The notes under the pieces were generated by a model. It searched no databases, was not told where the DNA came from, and was given only the letters and a program-made list of their open reading frames with translations. From contig NZ_CAKZJO010000045.1 of NCBI RefSeq assembly GCF_936943645.1, positions 1 through 64,000 on the forward strand: 64,000 nt of DNA, written 5' to 3'. A program made the position numbers and the translations under genes. Shown here piece by piece: positions 46,068-54,593 of the stretch. The stretch comes from an uncultured Bradyrhizobium sp. GTDB lineage: Bacteria > Pseudomonadota > Alphaproteobacteria > Rhizobiales > Xanthobacteraceae. The first letter of the stretch is position 1. Each line of letters starts with the position of its first letter.

Positions 46068-46349
46068 CTAGCGCCCGATCGTCACTCCGGCGGTGGAGCG
46101 CATGGCATCCCGCAGACTGGTCGCCTTCATGTCGTCCAGGACCTGCCGGGTCAGCACGGTGGTCTGGCCGGGCGTGTTCAAGATCGGCTCTCCGCGCGAG
46201 GACGAAAGCCGATCGGTCTTGTAGGGCGCGGCTGCATCGGTTGCGGGAACCGCGGCGACTGCATGAGGTGGCCGTTTGTCCGCGGCGATGGCCGGCTGTG
46301 AGATGTAGACGGCGGCGATCACGACCAGAAGCAACGGGCTTGCGCGCAT
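46068..46349 (-). CDS. Secreted plug-only fragment of a TonB-dependent receptor
   Basis: A 93-residue protein with a signal peptide (MRASPLLLVVIAAVYISQPAIAA). The mature part is the first portion of a siderophore-receptor plug: PYKTDRLSSSRGEPILNTPGQ, TVLTRQVLDD, ATSLRDAMRSTAGVTIGR. It then stops at the point where receptors continue with the rest of the plug and a 22-strand barrel. The sequence after the stop does not resume the family in the same frame. It is either a truncated gene or a stand-alone small protein; the clean signal peptide and frame favour the second. Confidence 0.6.
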   Translation of the reverse strand: MRASPLLLVVIAAVYISQPAIAADKRPPHAVAAVPATDAAAPYKTDRLSSSRGEPILNTPGQTTVLTRQVLDDMKATSLRDAMRSTAGVTIGR

Positions 46350-46413
46350 AGGCGATCTCCCATGTCGGGATAACAGCCTAGCACATCGCGAACGGCAGTC
46401 GCAGGAGAAAGGA

Positions 46414-47796
46414 TCAGGCGAGAGCGGCCCGGCGTTCGCGCGCCGGCTCGCGGGCGCGCTCGGGCTTCCCAGGCTCGGCGAGCCGCGTGAAGCTGCGATG
46501 GCTCGCCTGTGCGGGGGGCTCGACGATGACGCCCTCACAGACGATCTGTCCGCCGAGCAGCTTGAATTCCAGCTTGTCGTAGCGCGGCATCGTCTCGCCG
46601 GGCTCGGGCGGCAGCAGTCCAACGCTGCCCTGGATGTTCAGCGTGGCTTCGCCGGTGCCGTGAAGGCGCGGATTCCACATCCTGATCCCGCTTTCCGCCC
46701 AGCGCTGCCGGATCAGCGCGGCGCGATCGGCAGGCTCGGCGGGGCGCGTGCGAACCTTCGGTGCGCTGCGGACCTCGGGGGACAGCGACACGAGTGCCGT
46801 AGCCGGCGCGATGTCGGTGACGATGCTGGCGGCATTGGTGGAACCCGCCTCCACCGTGGCGACGGGCGCCACGATCTCCACTGCTGCCGGCTCGATGATG
46901 ACTGCGTCGGCTGGCGAGGGAACGTTGTCGAGATCATCCTCCGGAGCGGCCTCTGCCACAACTCCGGCATCGGCCGGCGTGACGCACGGCTCGATCATGG
47001 CCGGCTCAACGTCGACGATGACGTCGGAGGAATGATCATCAACGATCACGAGGGCGGGGACGTCAAGCGGCGCACGCTCGATCTCGACGGGCAACGGCGA
47101 CGCTTCCGCCGTGACGACGGGCCCGGCTTCGGCCGGAAGGGGATCGTTGCTGACGACGAGGTCGGCGGCGTCGATCACTTCGCTGACGACATCGACAGGT
47201 TCCGCGTCGGGGGACTCGACCTCAGCCGAGATCTCCGCGACAGAATTGATGCTCGTGGCAGGATCGGGAACGGCCTCTGCAGCAGTTTCGATCTCGGCGA
47301 CCTCGATGGCCGGGACCTCAGTCTCCTCCTCGGCGACTCCCGCGATGTCGGATGGCGCCTCGCGGGAGGACCCCTCGCTGACGCCGGCATGGGTTGGTGC
47401 TGCCGGCGGGCTCTCCGCGATGACGGCGATCGCGGCATCATGCTGGGCAGAGGGCGCGACGGCCGCGATCTCGGCATCGTCCTGCACTGAAACTGTGCTG
47501 GTCTCGCTGATGTCGGTCGGTGCGGATTCCGCAAGACCTTCGAGCTCAGTGCGCTCTGCCGTGGTGTCTTGGGCTGTCGTCTCTTGGGCTGTCGTGTCTT
47601 GGGCCGTGATGTCCGGGGCCACGACGTCTTGGGCCGCAATGCACTCAGCCACACTCTCTTCGGCGATGACGGGCGAGACGTCTTCGGCGACCGGCGTGGC
47701 GTCAAGGCTGCCGTCATGCGGCACGGGCCGAAGCCGGGTGAATGCCCATTTCACCGCCGGGATACGGCGCAGCAACGATATCAGTCTCGAAAGCAC
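46414..47796 (-). CDS. Long disordered acidic protein with a short conserved C-terminal domain
   Basis: About 460 residues. A basic N-terminus (LSRLISLLRRIPAVKWAF) may bind membrane. Residues of about 30-360 are Ala/Val/Glu/Asp-rich and probably disordered, with a short tandem repeat of TAQDT/TAQET type near residue 60. The last 95 residues look folded: LIRQRWAESGIRMWNP, GEATLNIQGSVGLLPPEPG, YDKLEFKLLGGQIVCEGV. I know no function. The start is uncertain: GTG at 47796 is used, and a TTG at 47850 is possible. Compositional bias is strong, but the frame holds for 1.4 kb. Confidence 0.6.
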   Translation of the reverse strand: MLSRLISLLRRIPAVKWAFTRLRPVPHDGSLDATPVAEDVSPVIAEESVAECIAAQDVVAPDITAQDTTAQETTAQDTTAERTELEGLAESAPTDISETSTVSVQDDAEIAAVAPSAQHDAAIAVIAESPPAAPTHAGVSEGSSREAPSDIAGVAEEETEVPAIEVAEIETAAEAVPDPATSINSVAEISAEVESPDAEPVDVVSEVIDAADLVVSNDPLPAEAGPVVTAEASPLPVEIERAPLDVPALVIVDDHSSDVIVDVEPAMIEPCVTPADAGVVAEAAPEDDLDNVPSPADAVIIEPAAVEIVAPVATVEAGSTNAASIVTDIAPATALVSLSPEVRSAPKVRTRPAEPADRAALIRQRWAESGIRMWNPRLHGTGEATLNIQGSVGLLPPEPGETMPRYDKLEFKLLGGQIVCEGVIVEPPAQASHRSFTRLAEPGKPERAREPARERRAALA

Positions 47797-48074
47797 TAGG
47801 AGTTGTCCAAGCGGTACTCGGCGTGAGGGCAATCGCTGATTCGTCAGCAATGTGAAAAACTGCCCCGCCCGTCACACCCCTGTCAATGCAGGCGAGATCA
47901 ATTGCAGAACATCCGCAATGTCAGGCATGTGCGGTGTGCCGCATGAGGTGTCAGCCATCACCACGAGGCCGGTGATGGCCGTGGGTTCTACGGGGTGACA
48001 GTCAATGTGACAGCGACCACAGTCAAGCCGCCTGGAAATCGACACGCTCTTCTTCAAAGCGAAGGAGAGCAAAC

Positions 48075-48410
48075 GTGATCCACAGGACTTGCCTGGCTGC
48101 AGCCATCGCCGCCTTCATCAGCATGCCGGCGCTCGCAGACGAACTGACGCCGAAAATCGCCGCTCACCTTATTCCGCCCAATGCGGAAATCCACATCTCC
48201 TGGACCAGCCCCGCGTCCGACCCCGAGGGCCGTGCGATCGAGGTGGTCTGCGGCGAGGTCACGGTTCGCAACGACCGGGGCCTTTCGACGTCGTCCTTCG
48301 CCTATGTCATCGATGATGACAAGCTTTGGCTGGCCTGGAAGATCGATTGGATGAAGGAGCCGGAACCGCAGGGCGTCCGCCGTGTGATGCGCTATTGCCC
48401 GGGTCGTTGA
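48075..48410 (+). CDS. Small secreted protein, 111 aa
   Basis: Signal peptide MIHRTCLAAAIAAFISMPALA and a compact mature domain: HISWTSPASDPEGRAIEVVCGEVTVRND, FAYVIDDDKLWLAW, RRVMRYCPG. Two Cys may form a disulfide. The start is a GTG with a strong ribosome site (aaggagag, 7 bases upstream). I do not recognise the family. It stands alone and converges with the low-complexity gene at 48472. Confidence 0.65.
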   Translation: MIHRTCLAAAIAAFISMPALADELTPKIAAHLIPPNAEIHISWTSPASDPEGRAIEVVCGEVTVRNDRGLSTSSFAYVIDDDKLWLAWKIDWMKEPEPQGVRRVMRYCPGR

Positions 48411-48471
48411 TCGACGCTGCTGGGCATGCGGGAGGGGATCGCCATCCGCTCCCGCAATTTTGCTCTTCCGG

Positions 48472-48744
48472 CTATTTGCCGGAGCCCGCGGAGCCGCCGG
48501 CCTGGCTGCCCATGTTATTGGTGTTGGTGCCGCCGGCTGAAGGTTGCTGCGCACCCTTGCTGTCGCTGGCCTCATTCTGCATATTCGACGCGCGTCCGGT
48601 GGTCATGCCCTTGGTCGCGGGGCCTCGCGATGAGGGGCCGACCGCGCTCTGAGCGGACGCGCCCGGCGCAGGTTGTGTCTGTGCGAAAGCGCCACCGGTC
48701 GCCAACGCCATGATGCATGCCGATGCCAAGATGATCTTCTGCAT
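48472..48744 (-). CDS. Small secreted low-complexity protein, 90 aa
   Basis: Signal peptide MQKIILASACIMALATGGAFA, then a mature part of about 68 residues rich in Gly, Ser, Asn, Gln and Ala, ending AGGSAGSGK. It is probably disordered in the periplasm. It resembles in plan the 85-residue protein at 56559. No function is known to me. Confidence 0.6.
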   Translation of the reverse strand: MQKIILASACIMALATGGAFAQTQPAPGASAQSAVGPSSRGPATKGMTTGRASNMQNEASDSKGAQQPSAGGTNTNNMGSQAGGSAGSGK

Positions 48745-48899
48745 CCCGTCCTCCTGGGTTCATCGTCAGGACAACCTCCGCGCGGGACGGACGTTCCTGG
48801 CCAACCGCACCGCAGGCGAGTGCGTGCGCCGAATGTAGGGTTCCCTGCACCGTTCTCGCAGGGTAGTTTCGGGACACCCGGCATCTGCAAGGACGAGAC

Positions 48900-49709
48900 A
48901 TGAAACGAATAGTCGCCATCGGAGCGGTTCTGCTCTGGTCCGCCATCGCGTTCGCGCAGGATCGCGCCATCACGGTGGCCTCGACCACGTCGACGGAACA
49001 ATCAGGCCTGTTCGGCTATCTGCTGCCCCTGTTCGAGAAGGCCGAAGGCATCAGCGTGAAGGTCGTTGCCGTCGGCACCGGGCAGGCACTCGACATCGGA
49101 CGGCGCGGCGATGCCGACGTGGTGTTCGTCCATGACAAGGCTGCCGAAGACAAATTCATGTCGGAAGGGCAGGGCGTGAAGCGGTTCGACGTCATGTACA
49201 ACGACTTCATCATCGTCGGCCCCAGAAGCGACCCTGCGAAGATCGCCGGCGGCAAGGACGTCACGGACGCGCTGCGCAAGATCGCGGCGGCCAAGGCCCC
49301 GTTCATTTCGCGCGGCGACAAGTCCGGCACGCACGCGGCCGAGCTGAGGCTGTGGAAAGAGGCGGGCGTCGATCTCAGTGCGGGCAAGGACAATTGGTAC
49401 CGGGAGATCGGTCAGGGCATGGGCCTGGCGCTGAACATGGCCTCGTCGTCGAACGCTTATCTCTTGTCGGACCGCGGCACCTGGTTGTCATTCAAGAACC
49501 GCGGCGAACTCGCCATCCTGACCGAGGGCGACAAGCGCCTCTTCAACCAGTACGGTGTCATGCTGGTGAATCCCGAGAAGCACCCGAACGTCAAGGTGAA
49601 GGACGGGCAGGCCTTCATCGACTGGCTGGTGTCGTCGAAGGGGCAGAACGCGATCGCCGGCTACAAGGTCGGCGGCGAGCAGCTATTTTTCCCCAACGCG
49701 TCCCACTAG
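48900..49709 (+). CDS. tupA: Tungstate-type ABC substrate-binding protein
   Basis: A 269-residue periplasmic protein with a signal peptide (MKRIVAIGAVLLWSAIAFA). The oxyanion-binding signature STTSTEQSGLF at the mature N-terminus and the segments VGTGQALDIGRRGDADVVFVHD and FISRGDKSGTHAAE define the TupA/WtpA-like tungstate-binding group. It should feed tungstate to a TupBC importer. The permease gene lies on the opposite strand and their 3' ends overlap by 27 bases, which is unusual. Tungstate or molybdate supply would matter to the molybdenum enzymes in this window. Confidence 0.87.
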   Translation: MKRIVAIGAVLLWSAIAFAQDRAITVASTTSTEQSGLFGYLLPLFEKAEGISVKVVAVGTGQALDIGRRGDADVVFVHDKAAEDKFMSEGQGVKRFDVMYNDFIIVGPRSDPAKIAGGKDVTDALRKIAAAKAPFISRGDKSGTHAAELRLWKEAGVDLSAGKDNWYREIGQGMGLALNMASSSNAYLLSDRGTWLSFKNRGELAILTEGDKRLFNQYGVMLVNPEKHPNVKVKDGQAFIDWLVSSKGQNAIAGYKVGGEQLFFPNASH

Positions 49710-50381
49710 CACGAAGGCGACGGTCGACACCGCCACGCTGAGCGCCAGCAGGATCAGTCCGAGGCCGAGCGCCAGCGGCAGGTCGCCCTTGCTGGTCTCC
49801 AGCGCGATCGCGGTCGTCATCGTGCGCGTGAAGCCGCGGATGTTGCCGCCGACGATGATGATAGCGCCGACCTCGGCGATCGCGCGCCCGAACGCCGCGA
49901 GAAAGGCCGTCAGCAGCGAGGTCCGGCCGAGCGCGAACAGGAGCGCCATGCTGCGGAAGGCCGACAGGCCGTCGATCCGTGCGAGATCGCCGTACTCCGC
50001 CCACAAAAGACTTGCGGGCCGGTGCACCAGCGCCACCACGATCGGGGTCGCCAGCAGCGTCTGGGCGATCACCATGGCGGCCGGCGTGAACAGCAGTCCG
50101 GCCACCCCAAGCGGGCCCGAGCGCGACAGCAGAAGATAGAGCGCGAGCCCGACCACGACAGGTGGAAGCCCGAGCAGCGCATTGGTCAGGACGATGATCA
50201 CCTGCCGCCCGCGGAAACGGGTGATCGCGAGCAAGGCCCCGATCGGTGCGCCGACCATGAGGGCAATGACGCTCGCGGTCAGACTGACGCGCACCGACAA
50301 TGCGACGATGCCGAGCAGCTCGGCGTCGGCTTCGCCGATGAGTGAGATCGCAGCGCCAACGGATTGGGTGAAATCGCTCAT
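49683..50381 (-). CDS. tupB: Tungstate-type ABC transporter permease
   Basis: A 232-residue membrane protein with five or six helices and the EAA-like loop FGRAIAEVGAIIIVGGNIRGFTRTM typical of TupB. The 3' end overlaps tupA on the other strand by 27 bases. No ATPase gene (tupC) is present within the window; the partner must be elsewhere or shared. Its ATG overlaps the stop of a possible short upstream frame by 4 bp. Confidence 0.85.
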   Translation of the reverse strand: MSDFTQSVGAAISLIGEADAELLGIVALSVRVSLTASVIALMVGAPIGALLAITRFRGRQVIIVLTNALLGLPPVVVGLALYLLLSRSGPLGVAGLLFTPAAMVIAQTLLATPIVVALVHRPASLLWAEYGDLARIDGLSAFRSMALLFALGRTSLLTAFLAAFGRAIAEVGAIIIVGGNIRGFTRTMTTAIALETSKGDLPLALGLGLILLALSVAVSTVAFVLVGRVGEK

Positions 50382-50596
50382 CCGAGCCTGGGCGTCGGCG
50401 CCAGGCGGAGTGCCGCGGGGGCGTTGGTGTCGGGAATGGAGAGGCGTTTCACGGAGGATTTCCTGCGAGTGGCGCAGTGCAATGCGGTGGCGCGATCGCG
50501 TCCCGCAGGCACTTGTGCTTTGGCCTGCGACGGGAGGGGCTCTCCTCGCAGCAGGCCAATCACAGAATACTCAGGTGGAGCGGTTTGCAAACCCAA
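50378..50596 (-). CDS. Possible short frame leading into the permease gene
   Basis: The frame (up to 72 residues) ends ATGA-overlapping the permease start. The most credible form starts at an in-frame GTG and encodes about 24 residues (KRLSIPDTNAPAALRLAP). It may be a leader peptide or chance. No domain is seen. A hairpin at 50521-50558 lies inside the longer version. Confidence 0.25.
   Translation of the reverse strand: MGLQTAPPEYSVIGLLRGEPLPSQAKAQVPAGRDRATALHCATRRKSSVKRLSIPDTNAPAALRLAPTPRLG
50521..50558 (-). other. Stem-loop in the leader of the permease gene
   Basis: tggcctgc and gcaggcca pair over 8 bases, with inner cgacgggag/ctcctcg-like pairing. It lies in the 265-base gap between the phosphate-type binding protein gene and tupB, both leftward. 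It might be an RNA control element or a terminator; there is no T-run. Nothing else is seen in the gap. Confidence 0.35.
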
Positions 50597-50646
50597 TTCG
50601 GCTGGAATTCAAGTCGCGGGCGGGCGGACGCGCGGCCTGCTCGGCA

Positions 50647-51702
50647 TCAACGCTTGCCAATGGCAGATGCCGAAACCGTCGGCGCTGTCCCAATGCTGTC
50701 CCGCCAATAGCGCTCGATCTGCTCAATCAGGGCGGGAGGGAGCGGGACGTAGTTGAGCGTCTGGGTCTCGGACTTGCCGTTCCCGAGTGACCAGCGGAGG
50801 AAGTCGATGGCAGCTGCGGAGCGCTCCGGATATTTTGCTGTTTTGGGCATCAGCACGAAGGTCGTGGCCGTGATCGGGTAGGCGTCTTCGCCCGGCGCGT
50901 TGGTGAGGACCAGGTGAAAATCCTGCTCCGCCTTCCAGTTCGCGCTCGAAGCCGCGGCCTGGAATGACGCGGCATCAGGCACCACGTCATTGCCGGCGCT
51001 GTTCTCCACGATGCCGAAGGAAATCCTGTCGAGCCGCTGCAGCGCGTAGGTGTATTCGAGATAGCCGATCGCGCCGGGAATGAGACCGACGAGCGAGGCG
51101 ACGCCGTCATTGCCGCGGCCGCCGAGGCCGAGCGGCCACTCGACCGAAGTACCTTCCCCCACGCTTCTCTGCCATTGCGGACTGACCTTCGAAAGATAGT
51201 TCGACCAGTTGAATGTGGTGCCGGAGCCGTCAATGCGATGGACCACAATGATCGGCGCCTTCGGCAGGCTGATATCGGGATTGATCGCGGCGATCGCCGG
51301 GTCGTTCCAGGATTTGAGCTTGCCGAGATAGATGTCGGCGAGCACCTGCCCGGTGAAGCGGATCTGGCCCGGCTTGACGCCGCCGATATTGACCACGGGC
51401 ACGACGCCTCCGATCACGATCGGGAATTGGATCAGGCCGAGCCTGTCGAGCTCGTTGGGGTCGAGCGGCATGTCGCTGGTCCCGAAATCGACGGCGTCGG
51501 TCTTGATCAGGCTGAGGCCGGTGCTCGAGCCGACCGCTTGATAGCTGACGATGTTTCCGGTCTTCGCCTTGTAGGCGTCGGTCCATTTCGTCATCACGGG
51601 CGAGACGAAAGTCGAGCCGGCGCCTTTGATCTCGGCTGCCAGGCCTTGCGTTGCGACGAGGAGGACGGCGAGGATGATCGGGAGTGCAATATGTTTCTTC
51701 AT
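50647..51702 (-). CDS. pstS: Phosphate-type ABC substrate-binding protein
   Basis: A 351-residue periplasmic protein with a signal peptide (MKKHIALPIILAVLLVATQGLAA) and the PstS features IKGAGSTFVSPVMTKW, YQAVGSSTGLSLI, DFGTSDMPL, VHRIDGSGTTFNW and GNDGVASLV, which shape the phosphate site. No pstCAB or phoU follows, so it is an isolated copy beside a tungstate-type permease read in the same direction. The symbol reflects similarity only. Confidence 0.87.
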   Translation of the reverse strand: MKKHIALPIILAVLLVATQGLAAEIKGAGSTFVSPVMTKWTDAYKAKTGNIVSYQAVGSSTGLSLIKTDAVDFGTSDMPLDPNELDRLGLIQFPIVIGGVVPVVNIGGVKPGQIRFTGQVLADIYLGKLKSWNDPAIAAINPDISLPKAPIIVVHRIDGSGTTFNWSNYLSKVSPQWQRSVGEGTSVEWPLGLGGRGNDGVASLVGLIPGAIGYLEYTYALQRLDRISFGIVENSAGNDVVPDAASFQAAASSANWKAEQDFHLVLTNAPGEDAYPITATTFVLMPKTAKYPERSAAAIDFLRWSLGNGKSETQTLNYVPLPPALIEQIERYWRDSIGTAPTVSASAIGKR

Positions 51703-52103
51703 CTGCGCGACGCTAACGGGTGGGGCACGATGCCGATGTGGTCGATCTCACAATCGCGCCGCGCGGCATTCGCGCGGGCCATTGCGCCGCGACCTCATCA
51801 CGCCGGTCGCGGCGCCGCGTCATCCGATTGATGTAAATCGAGAGCCACCGATGGGTGCTGGAGCGGCCGTCCACCCCGCTATGGGGCTCCCGGGCGGGCG
51901 AGGCGGGATTCGGGACAAATTGCCTTGCCCGGCGGCCAAATCGGGCCTTTTCGGGCCCGGCGGCGGCTTTATTCCGGCCATGGATGCTTTAAGGAGAAGG
52001 CGGATCAGGTCGTCGCCGCCCGCCGGCGGTGCTAGACCCTGACGCAGGAACAATGGGCTGTGCCGCGCCGGCACGCCCGCAAGGATGAGAAGGATACGAG
52101 GCA
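51703..52103. other. Intergenic region without a gene
   Basis: About 400 bases between pstS and the hydroxybutyryl-CoA dehydrogenase gene, which diverge. It is very GC-rich, with small inverted segments such as cgggccttttcgggcccg near 51944. It probably carries promoters for both genes. I see no coding frame I trust and no clear repeat. Confidence 0.5.
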
Positions 52104-52955
52104 ATGATCCAGACCGTTGGCATCATCGGGGCAGGGACCATGGGGAACGGCATCGCGCAGATCTGCGCGGCGGCCGGGCTCTCGGTCGTGATGGTCGACA
52201 TTTCCGAAGCGGCCGTGAACCGCGGGCTCTCGACCGTCGGCGGCAGCCTCGAGCGGCTGGTCAAGAAGGAGAAGATGTCGGCGGCCGATCGCGACGCCAC
52301 GCTCAAGCGGATCACCGGCACCACCGACCGCGCCAAGCTGTCGGATTGCGACCTCGTCATCGAGGCCGCGACCGAGAACGAGGAGCTCAAGGTCAAGATC
52401 CTGAAGGACCTTTGCGCCACCCTGTCGCCGCGCACGCTGGTCGCGACCAACACTTCGTCGATCTCGATCACCAAGCTTGCCGCCGCGACCGACCGCCCCG
52501 ATCGCTTCATCGGCATGCACTTCTTCAACCCGGTGCCGGTGATGGCGCTGCTGGAGTTGATCCGCGGCCTGCAGACCTCCGACGACACCCATGCCAAGGC
52601 GCTCGATTTCGCCAAGCGCGTCGGCAAGGTGGCGATCACCGCCAAGAACAGCCCGGGCTTCGCCGTCAACCGCATCCTGTGCCCGATGATCAACGAGGCA
52701 ATCTTCGCGCTCCAGGAGGGCATCGCGACGGCGGAGGAGATCGACGCCGGCATGAAGCTCGGTTGCAACCATCCGATCGGACCGCTGGCTCTGGCCGACC
52801 TCGTCGGGCTCGACACCATGCTTTCGGTGATGGAGGTCTTTTACAAGGGCTTCAACGATCCCAAATATCGGCCAGCGCCGCTGCTGAAGGAGATGGTGGA
52901 TGCCGGCCATCTCGGTCGCAAGACCGGGCAGGGCTTCTACAGCTATAGCGCCTGA
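52104..52955 (+). CDS. hbdA: 3-Hydroxybutyryl-CoA dehydrogenase
   Basis: A 283-residue NAD(P)-dependent enzyme. The Rossmann opening [18 protein letters not shown] is at residues 5-22, the catalytic His in [11 protein letters not shown], the Glu in [11 protein letters not shown], and [10 protein letters not shown] and [18 protein letters not shown] follow. It interconverts 3-hydroxybutyryl-CoA and acetoacetyl-CoA, for example in butanoyl-CoA or polyhydroxybutyrate metabolism. A gaggca site precedes the ATG. No other genes of that pathway are adjacent; in relatives, electron-transfer flavoprotein genes often are. Confidence 0.93.
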   Translation: MIQTVGIIGAGTMGNGIAQICAAAGLSVVMVDISEAAVNRGLSTVGGSLERLVKKEKMSAADRDATLKRITGTTDRAKLSDCDLVIEAATENEELKVKILKDLCATLSPRTLVATNTSSISITKLAAATDRPDRFIGMHFFNPVPVMALLELIRGLQTSDDTHAKALDFAKRVGKVAITAKNSPGFAVNRILCPMINEAIFALQEGIATAEEIDAGMKLGCNHPIGPLALADLVGLDTMLSVMEVFYKGFNDPKYRPAPLLKEMVDAGHLGRKTGQGFYSYSA

Positions 52956-53094
52956 TCAGGGCGGCCGGCGGCGGGCCTGTTCGCGTCCGCCGCCCGATCC
53001 CGCACTTTGCGCTGCGACAAAGACGCCGCGCGCAATCGGCCCGACAATGTCGAGCGGGCGGCCCTACGGGAACAACGGAACGGACACTGAGCTC

Positions 53095-53559
53095 ATGTCG
53101 GATCGACTGAAGGCCGAGCGCGAAGCTGCGGCCGCACGGCGGAACCTGTTGACCCAGGATGCGATCGAGCGCACCGGGATCAGCGAGGAGATGATCGGGG
53201 AACTGGTCACCCGCTTCTACGGACGCGTGCGCGAGGATGCAGAGCTGGGGCCGGTGTTCGCCGCCGTGCAGAACTGGGACGAGCATCTCGCCAGGCTCAG
53301 GGATTTCTGGTCCTCGGTCGTGCTGATGAGCGGCCGCTATCATGGCTCGCCGATGCGGGCGCATCTGCCGCTAAGTCTGGTTGCCGGCCATTTCGACCGT
53401 TGGCTCGATCTGTTCGAGCAGACCGCGCGCGAGGTCTGCCCGCCGCCGGCAGCCAGCCTGTTCATCGACAAGGCCCGCCGCATCGCCGACAGTTTCGAGA
53501 TGGCATCGGCAACCGTCGCCGGTTCAATCGCTGCGCCGCGTCACGTGCTGAGGTCCTGA
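53095..53559 (+). CDS. Group III truncated hemoglobin
   Basis: A 154-residue globin-like protein: EEMIGELVTRFYGRVREDAELGPVF in the first half and the proximal-His region RAHLPLSLVAGHFDRWLDLFEQT. The short length, missing A helix and FYGRVR form place it with the group III (TrHbP) globins. Roles proposed for these include NO or O2 handling at low oxygen. It is a single gene 140 bases after hbdA. The start at 53095 is used; the frame is open further upstream within hbdA. Confidence 0.87.
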   Translation: MSDRLKAEREAAAARRNLLTQDAIERTGISEEMIGELVTRFYGRVREDAELGPVFAAVQNWDEHLARLRDFWSSVVLMSGRYHGSPMRAHLPLSLVAGHFDRWLDLFEQTAREVCPPPAASLFIDKARRIADSFEMASATVAGSIAAPRHVLRS

Positions 53560-53822
53560 CCTCAACCGGTTGCCTGCAAATGATGCAGCGATATCGCGCT
53601 GCGTTCGCACAGCGTGATGGATAGCGCGCTGCACCAATTCCGACATCTTCGGTCTGCCCTGCAAAATCATCATGCTGATCGCGCGGTGTGATGTTGAAAT
53701 TGCGAAAACTCGCTTGAATGCGTTGATCGTCGTTCAATCAAAACGAGCAAAGCCATATTGATGCGCTGCGGCGCCAATTCTTCGCCTTGTTTTCGGCAGA
53801 GTTCCAGCGCCTGCTTGTGGAC

Positions 53823-54476
53823 ATGTCCCGCGCATCGTTCACGACCAATTCCTCATCGTCCGAAAGCATCACGGAACCTGAAGCCGATGCGCGCGCCGAA
53901 CAGACGCGGCGAACGATTCTGCTTGGCGCAATCGCCACCACCGCCTGCCTCGGTTGTTCCGCGCACGCACGCGCGGACGAGGATCCGCCTGGGTCCGACC
54001 AACGGCCCCAGAAAGGCGATGTGCTCGTCTTCTCCGAAGGCGACAAGGAGGGAAAGCTGATCACCGCGGCCGACCTGCCCGCCGGCGGACCGCCGGTGCA
54101 TGCCTGGCCGAAGGATCCCAAGACATCGGTGGTGCGCAGCGCTTCCCGGCTCAACGAGATCCTGATCATCCGGCTTGATCCCGCCGAGCTCGACGACAAG
54201 ACGCGCGAGCGCGCCGTCGATGGCATCATCGCCTATTCGGCGATCTGCGCCCATGCCGGCTGTCCAGTTACCGCTTGGGTGAAGAGCGATGTCGGCGACA
54301 AGGAGGTGTTCAAGTGCATGTGTCACAACTCCGAGTACGATCCTCGTGCGGGCGCACAGGTCGTGTTCGGGCCGGCGCCGCGACGGCTCGCCGCGCTACC
54401 GCTGGCGCTCGCTGACGGCTCGCTCAGTGTCGCCGGCAACTTCATCGGAAAGGTAGGTGGCGCGCAGCCGGGATGA
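53823..54476 (+). CDS. Tat-exported Rieske iron-sulfur protein
   Basis: A 217-residue protein with a twin-arginine N-terminal helix (TRRTILLGAIATTACLG, about 28-44) and a C-terminal Rieske domain. Cluster ligands Cys142 and His144 are in CAHAGC, and Cys165 and His168 in CMCHNS. Cys147 and Cys167 would form the usual disulfide, so this is the high-potential, bc1-like type. No cytochrome b or c1 gene is nearby. It lies 117 bases before a PQQ alcohol dehydrogenase gene and may accept its electrons. A start at 53787 is also possible. Confidence 0.83.
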   Translation: MSRASFTTNSSSSESITEPEADARAEQTRRTILLGAIATTACLGCSAHARADEDPPGSDQRPQKGDVLVFSEGDKEGKLITAADLPAGGPPVHAWPKDPKTSVVRSASRLNEILIIRLDPAELDDKTRERAVDGIIAYSAICAHAGCPVTAWVKSDVGDKEVFKCMCHNSEYDPRAGAQVVFGPAPRRLAALPLALADGSLSVAGNFIGKVGGAQPG

Positions 54477-54593
54477 TGGACGGTGCGGGATCTGCCCGCG
54501 TCACGAGAGGCCGCATCCGCCGATGGGCGGACGGCGGGACGAACGACAAGAATTCAACACAAGAATTCAAACGGATGAAAAAGGGGAACGTCC

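Noticed and set aside
51820..52104. 94-codon minus-strand frame before hbdA
   Set aside because: Proline/glycine-rich translation of GC-rich intergenic DNA, no ribosome site or family match.
53722..53740. FNR/FixK-like box (ttgatcgtcgttcaatcaa) before the Rieske gene
   Set aside because: The half-sites are spaced by 7 or 11 bases instead of the 6 required between TTGA and TCAA.
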